Assembly (NCBI GenBank): GCA_913061435.1 | Contig: CAJXUK010000018.1 | Span: 1 to 54,528 of the forward strand | From: an uncultured Thalassolituus sp. | Lineage (GTDB): Bacteria > Pseudomonadota > Gammaproteobacteria > Pseudomonadales > Oceanobacteraceae | Length of the DNA stretch: 54,528 nucleotides | Reading direction: 5' to 3' | Part shown: piece after piece, positions 17,690 through 26,134 of the stretch | Position numbering within the stretch: position 1 is the stretch's first letter | How the letters are laid out: every line of letters begins with the position of its first letter | The notes under the pieces: model-generated | Told to the model about the DNA's origin: nothing | Database searches by the model: none | Seen by the model: only the letters and a program-made list of their open reading frames with translations | Translations under genes and position numbers: made by a program

Positions 17690-18097
17690 CTAGCTACCAC
17701 ATTTGCCTTCACCGCATTTACCTTCACCGCACTTGCCTTCGTGGGCTGATTTAGCTTTGTTTTGCATACTTTCGCCACACTTGCCTTCACCACATTTGCC
17801 TTCGTGGGCTGACTTCGCTTTGTTTTTCATGCTTTCGCCGCACTTGCCTTCACCACATTTGCCTTCGTGGCTCGATTTCTTCTCACCACCGCATTTGCCT
17901 TCTCCGCATTTGCCTTCATGATGAGCCGCTACCTTGTAACCTGCTTGCAATTGAGTGGTAGCAAAAGGATTTTCTGCTGCCTGAGTAGCCGGTACTTGGG
18001 CCATAGCGGTCACTAAGGCAGCACCCATAGTCGTGGTGATCGTGGCAGTCACGCTGTTGTTCTTACTAGCTGTTAAATTCGTGTTGGCGTTGTTCAT
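17690..18097 (-). CDS. hvfA: HvfA-type RiPP precursor with nine EGKCG motifs
   Basis: A 135-residue exported precursor peptide. The N-terminus (1-42) is a signal-like leader with a hydrophobic stretch TTTMGAALVTAMAQ and an AQA-type cleavage region. The short family segment NPFATTQLQAGYKVA follows. The core (about 60-135) contains nine EGKCG pentapeptides arranged as doublets (HEGKCGEGKCG) spaced by ESM(K/Q)NKAKSA linkers, with a triplet at the end. Each motif Cys is the expected modification site for the DUF692 oxidase. The start ATG has AAGGA upstream. It lies 43 bases after hrpA on the same strand; no clear promoter was seen in that gap, so it may start within hrpA or read through from it. 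The likely role is copper sequestration in the periplasm. Confidence 0.95.
   Translation of the reverse strand: MNNANTNLTASKNNSVTATITTTMGAALVTAMAQVPATQAAENPFATTQLQAGYKVAAHHEGKCGEGKCGGEKKSSHEGKCGEGKCGESMKNKAKSAHEGKCGEGKCGESMQNKAKSAHEGKCGEGKCGEGKCGS
17693..17920 (-). repeat. Imperfect coding tandem repeats in hvfA
   Basis: The core-coding region is built of near-identical units: a 63-base unit (HEGKCGEGKCG plus a ten-residue linker) occurs twice in full, flanked by shorter versions. Silent differences between units show that they have been separate for some time. Slippage or recombination here would add or remove copper-binding motifs in frame. Confidence 0.8.
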
Positions 18098-18140
18098 AAG
18101 TAGTCCTTGTTATTATCGTTAACGCTTTGTTAGATAAACC

Positions 18141-21100
18141 TTAAAGCGAAAGTTCAATTTTTATCTCATTCCACTTTTGACGCAAGCGTTTAGTGGATAC
18201 TGGTTCACTGGTACCTAAAGGCTGAGCAAACAATGACATTCTCAACTCTTGTATCAACCAATAAAACTGAAACAGATGTTTATTAGCATAATACGGCACA
18301 GCCATTTGTTTAACACCCGTTTGATACAAATTATGTATCTCGTCAACCTCGGCAATTCTTAAGCGGTCACGCTGAAGCTGCCCTTGTAATTTATCTAGGC
18401 GATATAAAATGCCTTCTAAATAACGCGGATATTGCTTCAGTTGTGACCAAGGAGTGTGCAATATAAAGTGCGAGCAAAACAGCTCAGCTAACTGGGCTTT
18501 AATATCGCTATAGGCAAAAGCGCGCTCTATGCTAGTTTGCCCTTTCATCTGTTTTAAAATTTTATGCCGTAACGGCAATACCCGCTTTAACCACTCTATA
18601 ATGGCTAATAAGGTGTCGTGTAATTGTGCGCGTTTTTCTAAGCACGCAGTAAATGCATGGTCTGTTCTGGGCAGCGGATCATCCCCCAACATACACAAAT
18701 TATAACAGGCATCTAGAATGTCATCGTACAACTCTTGTTTTGCGACTAACCCCTGGGCATAAGGCATAACCGTATCGAGTAACCGCAGTTGTTTACGCAA
18801 ATCTTTATCTTGGGTTGCTAACGTTAACCGCAGTAAACGAATAATAGCTTGTCGAGTAGATAACTCAGCAAAACCTTCGTCAGCGTGCAGAGTCATGTCA
18901 ACCGAGTTACCCTTATCCACTAACATTGGGAACATGCGCACTTTTAAGCCCTGCAGTTCACGTTCAGTGACGTTGGGAATTTCTGAGAAATCCCACTGAG
19001 TAATATTAGAGCGGTCGAATTCACTGTCGGTTAAATCCGTAGCCTGCGCTTGTGACACACCTTCAAAGCGTTCAATTAATGCGGCTAAATCTCTCCCCTG
19101 CCCAACCATTTTATCGTTATCGATCACCTGATAATTCATTTTAAAATGATCGTCTAAATTAATGCTTCTTATTTCTTCTATCTCTAATTTAATGCGATAG
19201 GTTTGGTATAAATACTGAATTAACTGGGCAAATAAACCGCCCTCACTCGGGCTGGCTTTAGTCAAAAAGTCCGACACAGTATTGGGTACCGGTACTAATT
19301 GTTTGCGTATTGGTTTGGCCAAGCCTTTAAGAATGGCGATGCATTTATCTTTAATAAATCCCGGCACTAACCAATCAGCTTGATCTACAGGGATTTGCCC
19401 AAGCACCGACGCTGGAACGGTCATAGACACACCATCGTCTTTTGCCCCGGGTGAAAATGCATAAGAAAGCGGAAAACTAATACCCTGATAAACAAAATAA
19501 CTGGGGTACAGTGCATCGGTAACACTGTCTTCACTTTGTTTTAATAAATAATTTTTGGTGAGGTAAAGCTGTTTTTCTTGCTCTGGATTCTTTTTTAGCC
19601 AGGCATTTAAGCTAATAATCGACGCAACATCAGTCGGAATATGCTCATCATAAAAGTGGCCAACAACCGCATCTTCTACCACATAACTGCGGGTACGAGT
19701 TTTTTCTTCCAGTTCGGCCAACTCGGCGATTAACTCGATATTATGCTTATAGAATCGTGCTTTTAATTCAATATCACAAGTGACCAGACCTTGCTGTATG
19801 AATAAATTACGCGCTTCTGGCATATTTACACGACTAAAATCGACCGCTTTTTTAGGGTTAATAATTAAGCCATACAAACTGGTTTGCTCATAGGCAATAA
19901 CCTGCCCGCGCTTTTTACTCCAATTGGGTTCAAAATAACTCTTTTTTAACAGCGGTTTTGCCAATTGCTCTAACCAAGCGGGATCTATTTTAGCCACCGT
20001 GCGAGCATACAGCCGGGATGTCTCCATCAGCTCTGCAGCCACAATCCACTTAGGCCGCTTTTTAAACAAACCAGATGCAGGAAATATTTGTAGTTTACGC
20101 GCCCGAGCGCCCAAATACTCAGCCGCATCTTCTTTTTGTGCAATGTGGCTTAACAAACCTGCCAATAGCGACTTGTGAACATTTTCATAACTGGCGGGTT
20201 CTGCATTGAGTACAAACTCCATTTCTCGACATAAAATATGCAGTTGTTTGTGCACGTCGCGCCATTCGCGCATACGCATGTAATTAACAAAATGTTTTTG
20301 GCACCATTTGCGCAGTTGAGAGTTGGTTAAGGCTTGGCGCTGTTCTTCAAAAGCGTCCCATAAATTTACAAAGGTTAAAAAATCAGATTCTTCATGGACA
20401 AATTCTTTGTGCTTTTGATCCGCTGCTTGTTTTTTATCGGCAGGGCGCTCACGCGGATCTTGAATACTTAAAGCAGCGGCGATAATCAATACCTCGCGTA
20501 AAGCATTTTGTTGTTTTGCTTGTAAGAGCATCCTTGAAATTCGAGGTTCAACCGGCAAGCGCGACATAGAACGGCCAAGCTTTGTTAGGCCATAACCGCC
20601 CTCTTTTAGACCATTAACCGCCTCCAATTCTTGTAATAAATTAAAGCCATCTTTAATAAATCGAGGATCTGGAGCATCGACAAAAGGAAAGTCGTGAATA
20701 TCTCCTAAGCGCAGAGAGATCATTTGCAAGATCACTGCGGCTAAATTGGTTCGTTGAATTTCGGGGTCGGTAAACTCTGGGCGCGATAAAAAATCGTCTT
20801 CTGAATATAAGCGGATGCAAATACCATCAGCAACACGCCCACAACGACCCCGTCGCTGATTGGCACTGGCTTGAGAAATGGCTTCTACTGGCAAGCGCTG
20901 AACTTTAGAGCGATAACTATAACGGCTGATACGTGCTATACCAGAATCAACCACGTAGCGTATACCGGGAACGGTTAGAGAGGTTTCAGCTACGTTGGTG
21001 GCTAAAATAATTCGCCGCCCTACCGATTCGGTAAAAATTTTACCTTGTTCGCTGGGGCTTAATCTGGCGTAAAGCGGCAGTATCTGGCTAGTTCTTAGAT

Positions 21101-22073
21101 CCTTATCGTGAGCTGTTTGTTTACGAAGAAATTCTGCACATTCACGAATTTCACGCTCGCCGGGTAAGAAAATCAATACGTCACCGGCTTGTTGTCTTTT
21201 ACGGTCCTCATCTGCCAGCTCTTGCAACGCATGCAAGATGCCTTCTTGCAAAGTTAGATCAGTATCGTCTTCACTTTCTCTTACCAATGGCCGATAACGA
21301 TCTTCTACCGGGAAGGTGCGCCCAGACACCTCAATGACCGGGGCATTTGAAAAATGATCACTAAAACGTTTTAAGTCAATAGTAGCAGAGGTAATAATAA
21401 CTTTTAAATCGGGGCGTTTAGGCAGAAGTTGTTTTAAGAAACCCAGTAAAAAATCAATATTCAAGCTGCGCTCATGGGCTTCATCAATGATGATGCAATC
21501 GTATTCGGATAAAAATTTATCGTGCTGGGTTTGTGACAGCAAAATACCATCGGTCATGAGCTTGACCCGTGTTCTTTCGCTAGTTTGATCACTAAACCGA
21601 ACTTGGCAACCCACTTCTTGGCCCATTTCTACGGCTAGTTCTTGGGCAATACGGTTAGCTACCGAACGCGCTGCTAATCGCCTTGGTTGAGTATGAGCTA
21701 TAGTACCGGCTTGCCCTAAACCAAGTTCTAAACAAATTTTTGGAAGCTGCGTGGTTTTACCCGAACCCGTTTCACCGGCAATAACCACTACTTGATGTTC
21801 TTTAATAGCGTTAAGTATTTGCTCCCGCTTTAAACTAACCGGTAACGATTCTGGGTACTCTAAACGTAAAGCACCTTGTCTGGCTAAAACAGCTTTTTGG
21901 CTGGTCTCTATTGCAGACAAAAACTGTGCAAGTTTTTTACTGAAAGGCTTTTTTTGCTTTGCTAAACTGTGAATCGTTTGCAAGCTTCGATTCAAACGAA
22001 ACTTATCTTTGGCTAAACATTGCTGCACCGCTTGCTTGAGTGCCTTAAAGTCAAATTCGCTATCTTGATTCAC
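18141..22073 (-). CDS. hrpA: ATP-dependent RNA helicase HrpA
   Basis: DEAH-box RNA helicase of the HrpA family, implicated in mRNA processing and in rescue of stalled ribosomes. The 1310-residue protein has Walker A GETGSGKTT, DEAH in IIIDEAHERSLNIDF and SATI. The QRRGRCGRVADG motif VI follows, then OB-fold and long C-terminal HrpA-specific regions. The longest frame begins with an ATG at 22115, but that codon lies right after the fadD terminator and lacks a ribosome-binding site. GTG at 22073 was chosen: its TGGA-containing upstream region is plausible, and from there the N-terminus aligns residue for residue in length with E. coli HrpA. It probably shares transcripts with hvfABC downstream. 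Confidence 0.93.
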   Translation of the reverse strand: MNQDSEFDFKALKQAVQQCLAKDKFRLNRSLQTIHSLAKQKKPFSKKLAQFLSAIETSQKAVLARQGALRLEYPESLPVSLKREQILNAIKEHQVVVIAGETGSGKTTQLPKICLELGLGQAGTIAHTQPRRLAARSVANRIAQELAVEMGQEVGCQVRFSDQTSERTRVKLMTDGILLSQTQHDKFLSEYDCIIIDEAHERSLNIDFLLGFLKQLLPKRPDLKVIITSATIDLKRFSDHFSNAPVIEVSGRTFPVEDRYRPLVRESEDDTDLTLQEGILHALQELADEDRKRQQAGDVLIFLPGEREIRECAEFLRKQTAHDKDLRTSQILPLYARLSPSEQGKIFTESVGRRIILATNVAETSLTVPGIRYVVDSGIARISRYSYRSKVQRLPVEAISQASANQRRGRCGRVADGICIRLYSEDDFLSRPEFTDPEIQRTNLAAVILQMISLRLGDIHDFPFVDAPDPRFIKDGFNLLQELEAVNGLKEGGYGLTKLGRSMSRLPVEPRISRMLLQAKQQNALREVLIIAAALSIQDPRERPADKKQAADQKHKEFVHEESDFLTFVNLWDAFEEQRQALTNSQLRKWCQKHFVNYMRMREWRDVHKQLHILCREMEFVLNAEPASYENVHKSLLAGLLSHIAQKEDAAEYLGARARKLQIFPASGLFKKRPKWIVAAELMETSRLYARTVAKIDPAWLEQLAKPLLKKSYFEPNWSKKRGQVIAYEQTSLYGLIINPKKAVDFSRVNMPEARNLFIQQGLVTCDIELKARFYKHNIELIAELAELEEKTRTRSYVVEDAVVGHFYDEHIPTDVASIISLNAWLKKNPEQEKQLYLTKNYLLKQSEDSVTDALYPSYFVYQGISFPLSYAFSPGAKDDGVSMTVPASVLGQIPVDQADWLVPGFIKDKCIAILKGLAKPIRKQLVPVPNTVSDFLTKASPSEGGLFAQLIQYLYQTYRIKLEIEEIRSINLDDHFKMNYQVIDNDKMVGQGRDLAALIERFEGVSQAQATDLTDSEFDRSNITQWDFSEIPNVTERELQGLKVRMFPMLVDKGNSVDMTLHADEGFAELSTRQAIIRLLRLTLATQDKDLRKQLRLLDTVMPYAQGLVAKQELYDDILDACYNLCMLGDDPLPRTDHAFTACLEKRAQLHDTLLAIIEWLKRVLPLRHKILKQMKGQTSIERAFAYSDIKAQLAELFCSHFILHTPWSQLKQYPRYLEGILYRLDKLQGQLQRDRLRIAEVDEIHNLYQTGVKQMAVPYYANKHLFQFYWLIQELRMSLFAQPLGTSEPVSTKRLRQKWNEIKIELSL

Positions 22074-22122
22074 GTCTAATCCACAACCTGTTGAATACCC
22101 AAAAAAACCCTGCATTGCGCAT

Positions 22123-22151
22123 ACAAAAACGCCCTACAAGTGCAGGGCGTT
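22123..22151 (-). terminator. Intrinsic terminator after fadD
   Basis: An 8-base-pair GC-rich stem (22128-22135 with 22144-22151) is followed on the minus strand by five T residues. It lies 48 bases past the fadD stop and immediately before hrpA. Confidence 0.82.
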
Positions 22152-22198
22152 ATTGTAACAAACTTCATGGCGAACGCTGTAAGCATTCGCTGTTTGCC

Positions 22199-23881
22199 TT
22201 ACGCTTTAATTTTAGCCAATTCTTCGTCGCGTAACTCACGACGTAAAATTTTACCCACGTTAGTTTTTGGCAGCTCGTCACGGAACTCAACAAACTTAGG
22301 AATTTTATAAGCGGTTAAACGCTCACGAGCCCATTTTTTAACATCGGCTTCGGTTAAATCTTTGTTGCTTGCGACAACAAATACCTTAACCACTTCCGAG
22401 CTCTTAGGATCTGGAATACCAATGGCGGCAGCTTCTAAAACATCTGGGTGAGCAGAAATCTCATCTTCTACTTCATTAGGGAATACATTGAACCCGGAAA
22501 CAATGATCATATCTTTTTTACGATCAACGATTTTCATATAGCCATCATCAGAAATCACTGCAATATCGCCAGTTTTTAACCAACCATCAGCAGAAATAGT
22601 TTCGGCTGTGGCTTCTGGGCGCTGCCAGTAACCCTTCATGACTTGTGGGCCTTTTACGCAAAGTTCACCGGACTCACCCATGGGCAAATCGTTACCATTA
22701 TCATCAATGGTTTTACATGCCGTGCTGGCAACAGGCAGACCAATGGTTCCTAGCTTGATGTAGCCAGGAGGATTAAACGACACCACTGGAGAGGTTTCTG
22801 TCATACCAAAACCTTCGGCGATGTCACAGTTAGTAACTTTTTTCCACTGATCAGCAGCATCTTTGGTTAATGCCATACCACCAGAAATAGTGAGTTTAAG
22901 ACCGCTAAAATCAAGACCTTTGAAAATATCGTTATTGCATAGAGCAACAAATAAAGTGTTCAAACCAACAAAGCATGAAAACTTGGTATTTTGTAATATT
23001 TTAATAAAACCAGGAATATCGCGAGGGTTAGGAATTAATACGCTGTGGTTACCGGTTTGCAATAACACCATACAATGAACCGTAAAAGCGTAAATGTGGT
23101 AAAGCGGTAATGGCGCAATCGCAGTTTCTTTACCCTTGTTAAGAGCCATGGCGAATAAGCCATCACACTGCAGCATGTTAGCGATAAGGTTTCCGTGAGT
23201 CAGCATTGCACCTTTAGCAACACCCGTGGTTCCGCCGGTGTATTGTAAAACAGCTACATCATCTAACTTAATTTCTGGTGTGGTAAACGACTTACCTTGG
23301 CCAAGGCTTAACGCTTTGCGTAAAGAAACAAAACCAGGAATATTGAATGATTCTACTTCTTTTTTAACGTACTTTAATACGTTATTAATTAGCACGCGTT
23401 TAACCGTACTGTGCATATCACCAACTTCTGTGACGATAACGGTTTCGATACCTGTTTTAGCAAGAATACGTTCAGCTTTGGCTGCCATGTTGGCAAGCAC
23501 GACCAAGGCTTTAGCGCCAGAGTCGTTAAACTGATGCTCCATTTCACGTTCGGTGTATAAAGGGTTCGTGTTAACCACTGTCATACCTGCACGCATAGCA
23601 CCAAACACAACAATAGGGTATTGCAATACGTTAGGTAGTTGAACGGCAATTCGATCGCCCGGCTTTAAGCTAGTTTCGTTTTGCAAGTAAGCTGCAAACG
23701 CCGCACTTTTTGCTTCAAGATCAGAATAAGTAATCGTTTGACCTAAGCAAGTAAAGGCTGGATTAGCCGCGTATTTGGCAATAAAACTATCAAATACATC
23801 AACAACTGATTGATACTGAGTCATATCAATTGTTTTAGCCAAGCCGGCTGGGTATTTGTCCTGGAAAAAAGTTTCGTTCAT
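22199..23881 (-). CDS. fadD: Long-chain fatty acid-CoA ligase
   Basis: Activates exogenous or recycled fatty acids to acyl-CoA with ATP, feeding beta-oxidation; peripheral inner-membrane enzyme. The 560-residue protein is the normal FadD size. It has the AMP-binding motif YTGGTTGVAKGAMLTH, GFGMTETSP, the FadD motif region DGWLKTGDIAVISDDGYM, and the hinge and C-terminal catalytic lysine area (FPNEVEDEI, and TNVGKILRREL near the end). The ATG at 23881 is chosen because GGGAG precedes it; a TTG four codons upstream is not needed. A good promoter candidate is at 23953-23980. It is monocistronic, divergent from a lipase-like gene, and both may serve lipid use together with glcB. Confidence 0.95.
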   Translation of the reverse strand: MNETFFQDKYPAGLAKTIDMTQYQSVVDVFDSFIAKYAANPAFTCLGQTITYSDLEAKSAAFAAYLQNETSLKPGDRIAVQLPNVLQYPIVVFGAMRAGMTVVNTNPLYTEREMEHQFNDSGAKALVVLANMAAKAERILAKTGIETVIVTEVGDMHSTVKRVLINNVLKYVKKEVESFNIPGFVSLRKALSLGQGKSFTTPEIKLDDVAVLQYTGGTTGVAKGAMLTHGNLIANMLQCDGLFAMALNKGKETAIAPLPLYHIYAFTVHCMVLLQTGNHSVLIPNPRDIPGFIKILQNTKFSCFVGLNTLFVALCNNDIFKGLDFSGLKLTISGGMALTKDAADQWKKVTNCDIAEGFGMTETSPVVSFNPPGYIKLGTIGLPVASTACKTIDDNGNDLPMGESGELCVKGPQVMKGYWQRPEATAETISADGWLKTGDIAVISDDGYMKIVDRKKDMIIVSGFNVFPNEVEDEISAHPDVLEAAAIGIPDPKSSEVVKVFVVASNKDLTEADVKKWARERLTAYKIPKFVEFRDELPKTNVGKILRRELRDEELAKIKA

Positions 23882-23952
23882 GTCAACTCCCAATTAAGTT
23901 TGTACACTAATCGTATTAAATACAGTTTGTTTTGTGCATGCGAGAATCTGAA

Positions 23953-23980
23953 AATATACTCTCGCTAATTTTGACGTAAA
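23953..23980 (-). promoter_or_regulatory. Candidate sigma-70 promoter for fadD
   Basis: On the minus strand TTTACG (-35-like) and TATATT (-10-like, five of six consensus bases) are 16 bases apart, about 72 bases before the fadD ATG. No FadR- or PsrA-type operator was recognised. Confidence 0.45.
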
Positions 23981-24047
23981 GTTAAAGCGCTGAGACTAAC
24001 AGTTTTTGTCAGTTCGAGCAAAAGACATGAGAAAATTCCTACAAAAT

Positions 24048-24076
24048 TTGTCCAAAAAACAGTAATCTAGAGTAAT
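24048..24076 (+). promoter_or_regulatory. Candidate promoter for the lipase-like gene
   Basis: TTGTCC and AGTAAT hexamers are separated by 17 bases and lie 40 bases before the ATG at 24117. Both match the consensus at four of six positions. Confidence 0.38.
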
Positions 24077-24116
24077 TTTATAAGCGATCCACTTGATCTG
24101 TTAAGCAGGCTAGAAC

Positions 24117-25076
24117 ATGAATAATAGTGCCAACCTCAGTATCAGCAAACAAACAACCACAATAACAACAGAAGATGGCCGCCTTATTGTCATTCATCAC
24201 TGGTTGGCTGACTCCCACTCAGCAACTTCACCTTCAAACGGTTCTTTTAAAGGCTACTTGCACATTTGTCATGGTATGGCAGAGCACATAGAACGCTATC
24301 ATGATTTTGCAAGGGCCATGGCAGCACAGGGCTTTTATGTATTCGGCCACAATCATCGTGGCCACGGAATGAACGAATCATTAGGCCATTACGCCGACGA
24401 AAACGGCTGGCAAAAAACCATTATCGATACTAAAGCTGTGCAAGACGCAGTCATTACAGAGCAGTCGTTACCAGTGTTTATGTTTGCCCATAGTATGGGG
24501 TCATTTATCGCTCAAGGTTTCGCTATGCGTCATGGCGAACGCTTATCAGGGTTAATCCTTTCCGGCAGTAATTACCAACACCCATTTCTGTATTATGCCG
24601 GTCGCTTAGTTGCTCAGTTTGAAAATTTACGCCTGGGCATGGGCAAACCATCCCACGTCATGGATAAACTTTCTTTTGCTTCGTTTAATTCACACTTTAA
24701 ACCTAATCGTACAGAGTTTGATTGGCTTAGCAGAGACCCAACACAAGTCGATCAATACATAAAAGACCCCTTGTGTGGTTTTGTTTGCAGTGCAGAAACA
24801 TGGCGGCAGTTATTGGGTGGGCTAATTGAAATCAGCAAGCCTGTTAACCTAAACAAGATACCGGCTCACTTACCACTGTTTTTACTGGGCGGTGACTGCG
24901 ACCCTGTTGGCAGAATGGGAAAAGGAATACCGGCTCTGGCCAATAAACTAAAGCAAAGCAATCATCCGCAGGTTGATGTCAAACTTTATAAAGACGCGCG
25001 CCATGAAATGCTGAATGAAATCTGCAAACTAGACGTTTATCAAGACGTAGCTAACTGGTTACAGGCAAGATTGTAA
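24117..25076 (+). CDS. Alpha/beta hydrolase, monoacylglycerol lipase/lysophospholipase-like
   Basis: A 319-residue serine hydrolase of the Hydrolase_4 (serine aminopeptidase S33) group, which includes monoacylglycerol lipases and PldB lysophospholipases. Family landmarks are the oxyanion-side motif HGMAEHIERY (about 54-63), GHNHRGHG, the nucleophile elbow AHSMGS (Ser near residue 128), the acid in LLGGDCDPVG (about 262-271) and the histidine in KDARHEMLNE (about 297). No signal peptide is visible, so it acts in the cytoplasm or on the inner leaflet. It diverges from fadD, so released fatty acids could go straight to FadD. The exact substrate is uncertain. Confidence 0.85.
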   Translation: MNNSANLSISKQTTTITTEDGRLIVIHHWLADSHSATSPSNGSFKGYLHICHGMAEHIERYHDFARAMAAQGFYVFGHNHRGHGMNESLGHYADENGWQKTIIDTKAVQDAVITEQSLPVFMFAHSMGSFIAQGFAMRHGERLSGLILSGSNYQHPFLYYAGRLVAQFENLRLGMGKPSHVMDKLSFASFNSHFKPNRTEFDWLSRDPTQVDQYIKDPLCGFVCSAETWRQLLGGLIEISKPVNLNKIPAHLPLFLLGGDCDPVGRMGKGIPALANKLKQSNHPQVDVKLYKDARHEMLNEICKLDVYQDVANWLQARL

Positions 25077-25093
25077 TAACAATTGTCAAACTA

Positions 25094-26032
25094 TTATTGT
25101 GCGGTGTATCGGTTGTTAAAAATAGGCGTGTGTACGCCCTCTTGAGCGATAAATTGAAAAGGGATGGAATAACTGCCATTACCTGAGTTGTAACGCATCA
25201 CAAAATGCAAATGTGGCCCGGTTGAAAATCCAGTATTGCCAACTCTAGCTAATACATCACCAACCATAATGCGCTCACCCAATTTCACCACAGCACTGCC
25301 GTGTAAGATGTGCGCATAAATAGCATAGCTTTCGTCGTCGTGCATCACGGTCACATGATTGGCTTTATTTAAAAAATACTGTGCAGCGCCACCAAGCGTA
25401 AAGTGATCTTGAACATCAGCCACTATGCCCTCTTTTACCGCAGTTATTTCTGTACCAATCGGCATAGCGATATCAACGGCATAACGATTACCACGGCCAC
25501 TATGACTGAATTCACCCTTAAAACCTTGGCTAATTTTAAAAGTTTGCCCAGATGAATAGGGTAATGGGATGCGTTTGTTCTCGGGTTTTGCTGCCGGAGC
25601 TCCCAGCAAGTAAAAGTGTTCAATGGATTTGTCTAGGCTCGCTAAAGAAAAATCATTAGAGTTTAACGTGACTGATTGAAAAGGCCTTGTTAACACCGAA
25701 GTAAAATATGTTCTTTCGCCCTTTACTCTTAACCAGTGCTGAACCGTAACAGGTAAAGGATTACTCAGATACCACGTATTTCCTGCATTGCCTGCCCCCT
25801 GTTTAATGATCAAGTCAGGCTTAATGATGGAGACTGTTTTTTTATTTATGACCTCAAATGCTTCGGCTTTTTGTTGTAATTTAAGATCGTTGCCCAATGA
25901 TTGCTTGTCGCCGAATACCCATCTCCCTTGCTCATCTTGATAACGGTATAAGTTTGTTGCTAAACAGTTTGGGCTAATCAATAACAGCAAATGTGAGGTA
26001 ACAATCAGAGACAGTAAAGCCTTTAAACCCAT
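25094..26032 (-). CDS. Secreted M23 metallopeptidase with N-terminal DUF4124-like segment
   Basis: A periplasmic or envelope peptidoglycan endopeptidase of the M23 (LytM/lysostaphin) family, 312 residues. After a signal peptide (cleavage near residue 25) comes a DUF4124-like motif LYRYQDEQGRWVFGDK, a beta-rich middle region, and the M23 domain (about 175-290). Zinc-ligand candidates are His177 (SHSG), Asp187 (YAVDIAMP) and His276 in GPHLHF, with His241 in IYAHI as the additional active-site His. The first His is farther from the Asp than in the usual HxxxD pattern, as in a recognisable M23 subgroup. The ATG at 26032 was chosen over a longer frame because it gives a proper signal peptide. It has its own candidate promoter beyond the terminator of the ExbBD operon. 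Confidence 0.88.
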   Translation of the reverse strand: MGLKALLSLIVTSHLLLLISPNCLATNLYRYQDEQGRWVFGDKQSLGNDLKLQQKAEAFEVINKKTVSIIKPDLIIKQGAGNAGNTWYLSNPLPVTVQHWLRVKGERTYFTSVLTRPFQSVTLNSNDFSLASLDKSIEHFYLLGAPAAKPENKRIPLPYSSGQTFKISQGFKGEFSHSGRGNRYAVDIAMPIGTEITAVKEGIVADVQDHFTLGGAAQYFLNKANHVTVMHDDESYAIYAHILHGSAVVKLGERIMVGDVLARVGNTGFSTGPHLHFVMRYNSGNGSYSIPFQFIAQEGVHTPIFNNRYTAQ

Positions 26033-26050
26033 GCTATACACCCAATAAAT

Positions 26051-26078
26051 ATTGTATATTTCCCCTAGTATTAACCAA
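26051..26078 (-). promoter_or_regulatory. Candidate promoter for the M23 peptidase gene
   Basis: On the minus strand TTGGTT and TACAAT (five of six consensus bases) are 16 bases apart, and the ATG follows 18 bases after the -10. The -35 end overlaps the T tail of the preceding operon's terminator. Confidence 0.45.
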
Positions 26079-26116
26079 AAAAGCACCTCTCGCCATTGCT
26101 AGCGTAGGTGCTTTTT
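26077..26116 (-). terminator. Terminator of the exbB-exbD-exbD-tonB operon
   Basis: An 11-base-pair stem (26078-26088 with 26106-26116) has T-rich flanks on both strands and lies about 20 bases after the TonB-like gene. The tail on the minus strand has six T residues. Confidence 0.85.
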
Positions 26117-26134
26117 ATGGGCTGTAAACAAAAA

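Noticed and set aside
17690..17920. CRISPR-like appearance of the evenly spaced repeats in hvfA.
   Set aside because: The repeats and spacers are all in one coding frame, the spacers are also repeated, and no cas gene is near.
17703..17921. A plus-strand open frame of repeated PSPHLPS across hvfA.
   Set aside because: It mirrors the EGKCG-coding repeats on the opposite strand; it has no start context, and the minus-strand gene has a leader, a ribosome-binding site and family features.
22074..22115. Longer hrpA start at ATG 22115.
   Set aside because: It sits against the fadD terminator with no ribosome-binding site; the GTG at 22073 matches the E. coli HrpA N-terminal length.
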